A DNA stretch of 64,000 nucleotides, taken from Cucumis sativus. Taxonomy: Eukaryota > Streptophyta > Magnoliopsida > Cucurbitales > Cucurbitaceae. Under the pieces are notes generated by a model, which did no database searches, was not told where the DNA came from, and worked only from the letters and a program-made list of their open reading frames with translations. The stretch spans positions 3,162,001-3,226,000 of the forward strand of contig NC_026661.2 of NCBI RefSeq assembly GCF_000004075.3, written 5' to 3'. Of this stretch, positions 60,572 through 64,000 are shown piece by piece; positions within the stretch are counted from its first letter, which is position 1, and each line of letters opens with the position of its first letter. Made by a program: the position numbers and the translations under genes.

Positions 60572-63500
60572 TTTATTTTTATTATAATATACCAACACTA
60601 TTAAATCTATTTGTTATATATTTTGTTATTTTTGTACATAATAGTTAATTTAGAAATAATATATTCAATCAACTTTTATAAATAGTAGATTTGTCTGACT
60701 TGACATGACTGCCAACCTGCCTTTCCCTTTCAATAATTTTCATTTAGATATTTCAAGATTTTTCTACCGAATGTAGCTGTGGCTTTTTAGCGTTTACTAT
60801 TAACATTTTCTTTTTATCACATACTTATAACTTATGTGTTTAATTTGTTTAGGGTTTTTTCATGTATCAAACTCATTTTTAAAATCTTTAAATTAAAGTT
60901 CATTAGATTATGTAACTCATTCAGAAGTACCATGATTAAAAGAAATAGTTTAATGTAGTTTTTGTTAAATTTATGGTTTTATTTTGTGATTTAAGTAAGA
61001 AGTGTAAAATGGCTTTTGAAATGCCTTTTTTTTAATCAAAAGCGTTTTGTTCAAAAGGCAACACCATACAATAACTTTATTAAAAGTTTTGAAATGATGT
61101 TTATAGGTTAAAAAAATGTTTTCATTTTAATTTATAATTAAATAACAAAATCTTAGAAGGATCATATGTTATATACCACCCCACTAATCTAATCAAATAT
61201 CTAATAATCAATTTAATTTATCTAAAATTTATTTTTTTCTTTTTTCTATGTGACCATATGTGAGGTGGAAGATTGAATTTCAAACCTCTAAATAAATAGC
61301 ATTAAAATTGACTAATTAAGCTAATTTTAATTAGTGTGATGAGAAAATCACAACTGATTATAAAAGACATGGTAAAAGCAATTTATATTTAAATAAAAAA
61401 AAAATATAAAACAATATTGATCATCAAGTTCTCCAAACTTGTTTTAGTACGATAAAAGAGAGATTTGAATCACAACTTTCGTAATCGTTAACGCGCACAA
61501 ATTTAAGTTGAATTGTGTTATTTTTTTCCTCCACAATTTCACTGCTTAATCAAAGTTATGGAAAGAAGTATATGTTGGATGTGAACAAAGCGTAATTATG
61601 GAAAGAAAAAATAGAGTGAGAGAGATGGTGTTCCCTTTCCCTTTCATATTTAAAGAAGTAGGTGTGAGGATGGAAGAAAGTGAAACAATTGAATATTCAA
61701 ATTTATGTTTTAAATGTGTAGATTAAATTCATTCATTATACACCTCAAACTCCATTATTGAAACCATAGTATAATATGATGGTTCATGTGCAAGTTACCA
61801 TATATGATAGTTAAATGGTTCATGTGCAAGTTACCATATATGATAGTTAAATTTGTAGTTTTTCAATTTGAATGAGTTATGTTTGATTTTAATTCAATAT
61901 TAATCAATAAATTTAATTGAATTTGACATGTTTGTATTTATTTTACTCAGTTTTGTAGCATTACATTTCAAATAGAAAAGTTCTCTCATTTTGTTCATTT
62001 TTTTTCTATTATTCTTAAGTTGAGTTGAAGCAAACATCCAAAACAATCTATCAAATCTTAATAGTTCAACGTTGAGAGTTAGTCATTGTACTCATTGAAA
62101 TCTACTTACAACTTGTCCAAAACGAATAATCATCTTCAAGACAACACTTGTAAAAAAATATTTCTCAACTACGTTTAAAATTTGTTTCGAAGCTCTTTCC
62201 AAGCTTTTACTTATTTTAATATCTAAACCTAACAAGAATCGTGTGAGTTTGATATTATAAATTAAATTCTAAACTATGGTTAATTAAGAAGTTGATTGAG
62301 TTAAGGAGAGAGAGAAAAAAGCAATTGATAGTTGTGATTAGGCATTTTGAGAATCTCAATGCAAAATATCAAAGAAAAAAACCAAAAGGTTATGAAAGTG
62401 GAAGGGACACTTTTGGCTATCAAAACACTTTATAAAAAAATTTCCATTTATTTAAGCAAATATTTTATAAACCCTTTTATATTTGTTTCAAATCATTCAA
62501 CCTTACTTTTTCCAAAATAAAATAAAATAAAATCCCTAAACCTTATCCCAATATTCTCAAACCCCACATGCATTCACTGATTATAAGCCTACTTTCATTA
62601 TTATATTTCAACTTTCCTTTTAATATTCATGAGACCCACATAAGGAAAATGTATCATCTTTTATTCTCTACATTTTCAATAGGATAATCACTCATCTCTC
62701 TCTTATCTAATATTATCATTCCTCATTCTGTATAATGTTGAATGTTTTCAACACTTTCTAAGATTTTAATTAAACTCTTATTTTAAAACTATCTTCAAAT
62801 TTGACTTTTTCCTATTTTATTTTTTAATTTTTAATATAAGCATTTCCTTCATAAAAGCCAAATATATTTAGTTTATAATTCTCTTTTAAAAATATATTTA
62901 GTTACTAGAGTGGTTTGAGCTAGTTAGATCAATCACATGTCCACTTTTTCTTTGGCTATCCAAACCACTGACTATAGGTTTGATATGTTATTCCAAGGTC
63001 TTGTTACTTTTTTCTATATCAATCTTTAAGAGTATTTTTCCAATGGGCTCTTACATCACTGTTTTCTTTTTCTTTAATATGAATGCAAAGAGTGGTATTA
63101 GGTTGTTGTAGCAAATAAATTTATTTAGTAAAAACTATGGAATTATTCGAATTTAATTATCCTATTAGGTTGGTATATATTATAACGCTTTGTTTCTATA
63201 TTAAACGTGATTAAAAAGATTTCAACATACAATTGATTTGACAAAAAGTTGGTACAACAATTTTTTTTAGAATAAGAAATAAATTCATTTGAATTTTCTA
63301 CTGTGTTCCATATAGCCACCTGTAAAATGCTTTTCATTTGTTCAATGCTACTTTAAAAAGAAAAAAAAAACAAGTAAAGTTCACCTACTTTGGATTAAAA
63401 TATCAAAAGTCTTGTTTTTGTTATAAACCATTAAAATTTTGTTAATAATAATGTCAAGAGTGAGAATACTTAAAAGTCTTTTAACTTTGATCACTTGTGT

Positions 63501-64000
63501 GTGTTTTTTCATATATATATATAAGGAGAATAAAGGGAATTAAAATATTATTTAAATTAATAAATAAAATATTTAGTACTTTTAAAACTAATACTAAAAT
63601 ACTAAAATTATTCACCAATTATAACCAAATAATTGAATCGTTTCAATTTCTTTTTGTTATTTATTTATGGCAATTCCATTCAATTTTTGTTTTTGTTATA
63701 GATTTAATATGTGATATTTTATGGCTAATCTTTTATATTAGACATTGAAACCTTAAAAGATATGTAGAAATTAATGTTCACATGCAGATGAAAATTTAAT
63801 ATGATATTTAAATAATGAAATAAATAAAAAAATTGAAAAATGGAATTTTCTCCAACTTTTTTCGGTTCGGTGAAATTCTCTTCAATGTTGGTACAACTTA
63901 CAACTTCACCAAGTGTCATTATTTACAGGCAATTTGACAAGTAGGATGTGACATTAAATGATCACTAAGATATCGTATTTGTTTGAAACATGGTCCATGC
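60572..64000. other. AT-rich distal flank, no gene seen
   Basis: No coding exon is supportable on either strand. It holds a 36-bp tandem duplication (61779-61852) and weak SINE-like remnants on the minus strand near 61262-61330 and 61440-61510. Confidence 0.5.
61779..61852. repeat. 36-bp exact tandem duplication
   Basis: A unit starting atggttcatgtgcaagttac is present twice, at 61779 and 61815, with no differences. This implies a young event. Confidence 0.9.

Overview
This is a plant nuclear window. The coding sequence is split by spliceosomal GT-AG introns, the non-coding DNA is very AT-rich, and every recognised gene belongs to a land-plant family: an RMA-type RING ligase, a LORELEI-like GPI protein, a CASP-like protein, DUF1421/FLOE proteins, TPC1 and a legume-lectin receptor kinase. 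Several dispersed repeats resemble ones I associate with cucurbits (an acacgatcgtgta-type palindromic repeat, a tctatcaatgatag-type repeat, tRNA-derived SINE remnants). I therefore suspect a cucurbit such as Cucumis, but that is an inference and not a proven assignment.

Layout. A membrane-anchored RMA-like E3 ligase (minus strand) sits at 0.8-1.5 kb, probably with a leader exon near 3 kb. About 8 kb of gene-poor DNA follows, holding foldback elements and SINE remnants. Next come a LORELEI-like GPI-anchored protein (11.2-12.0 kb), a 79-residue conserved small protein (14.35-14.67 kb, minus) and a CASP-like membrane protein (18.2-18.9 kb). Two tandem same-strand FLOE-type (DUF1421) genes lie at 20.5-23.8 and 25.2-28.1 kb. 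The two-pore vacuolar cation channel TPC1 fills 29.2-46.7 kb with 23 exons; its introns carry a LINE fragment, foldback elements, a SINE-like unit and a solo LTR. Downstream are a Bet v 1/START-like protein (48.1-49.0 kb), an intronless nuclear-looking protein with E2F-like promoter motifs (52.9-53.7 kb), a four-helix membrane protein (55.0-55.5 kb, minus), an L-type lectin receptor kinase (57.8-59.8 kb) and a tRNA-Phe (60.5 kb).

Functionally this is ordinary plant gene order and not an operon. A loose theme is signalling and water or stress physiology: a hydration-responsive condensate family (FLOE), a vacuolar calcium-regulated channel (TPC1) with a G-box/ABRE-like inverted pair upstream, a FERONIA co-receptor family member and a lectin receptor kinase. 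The genes are not physically coupled in any obvious way.

The most interesting items are the FLOE tandem pair, whose 3' UTR block is far more conserved than its introns; the E2F-type promoter of the unrecognised 240-residue gene; and the set of foldback and retro-derived insertions inside TPC1 introns. I found no clearly new multi-gene system. All exon models were built by eye from reading-frame continuity and family similarity.
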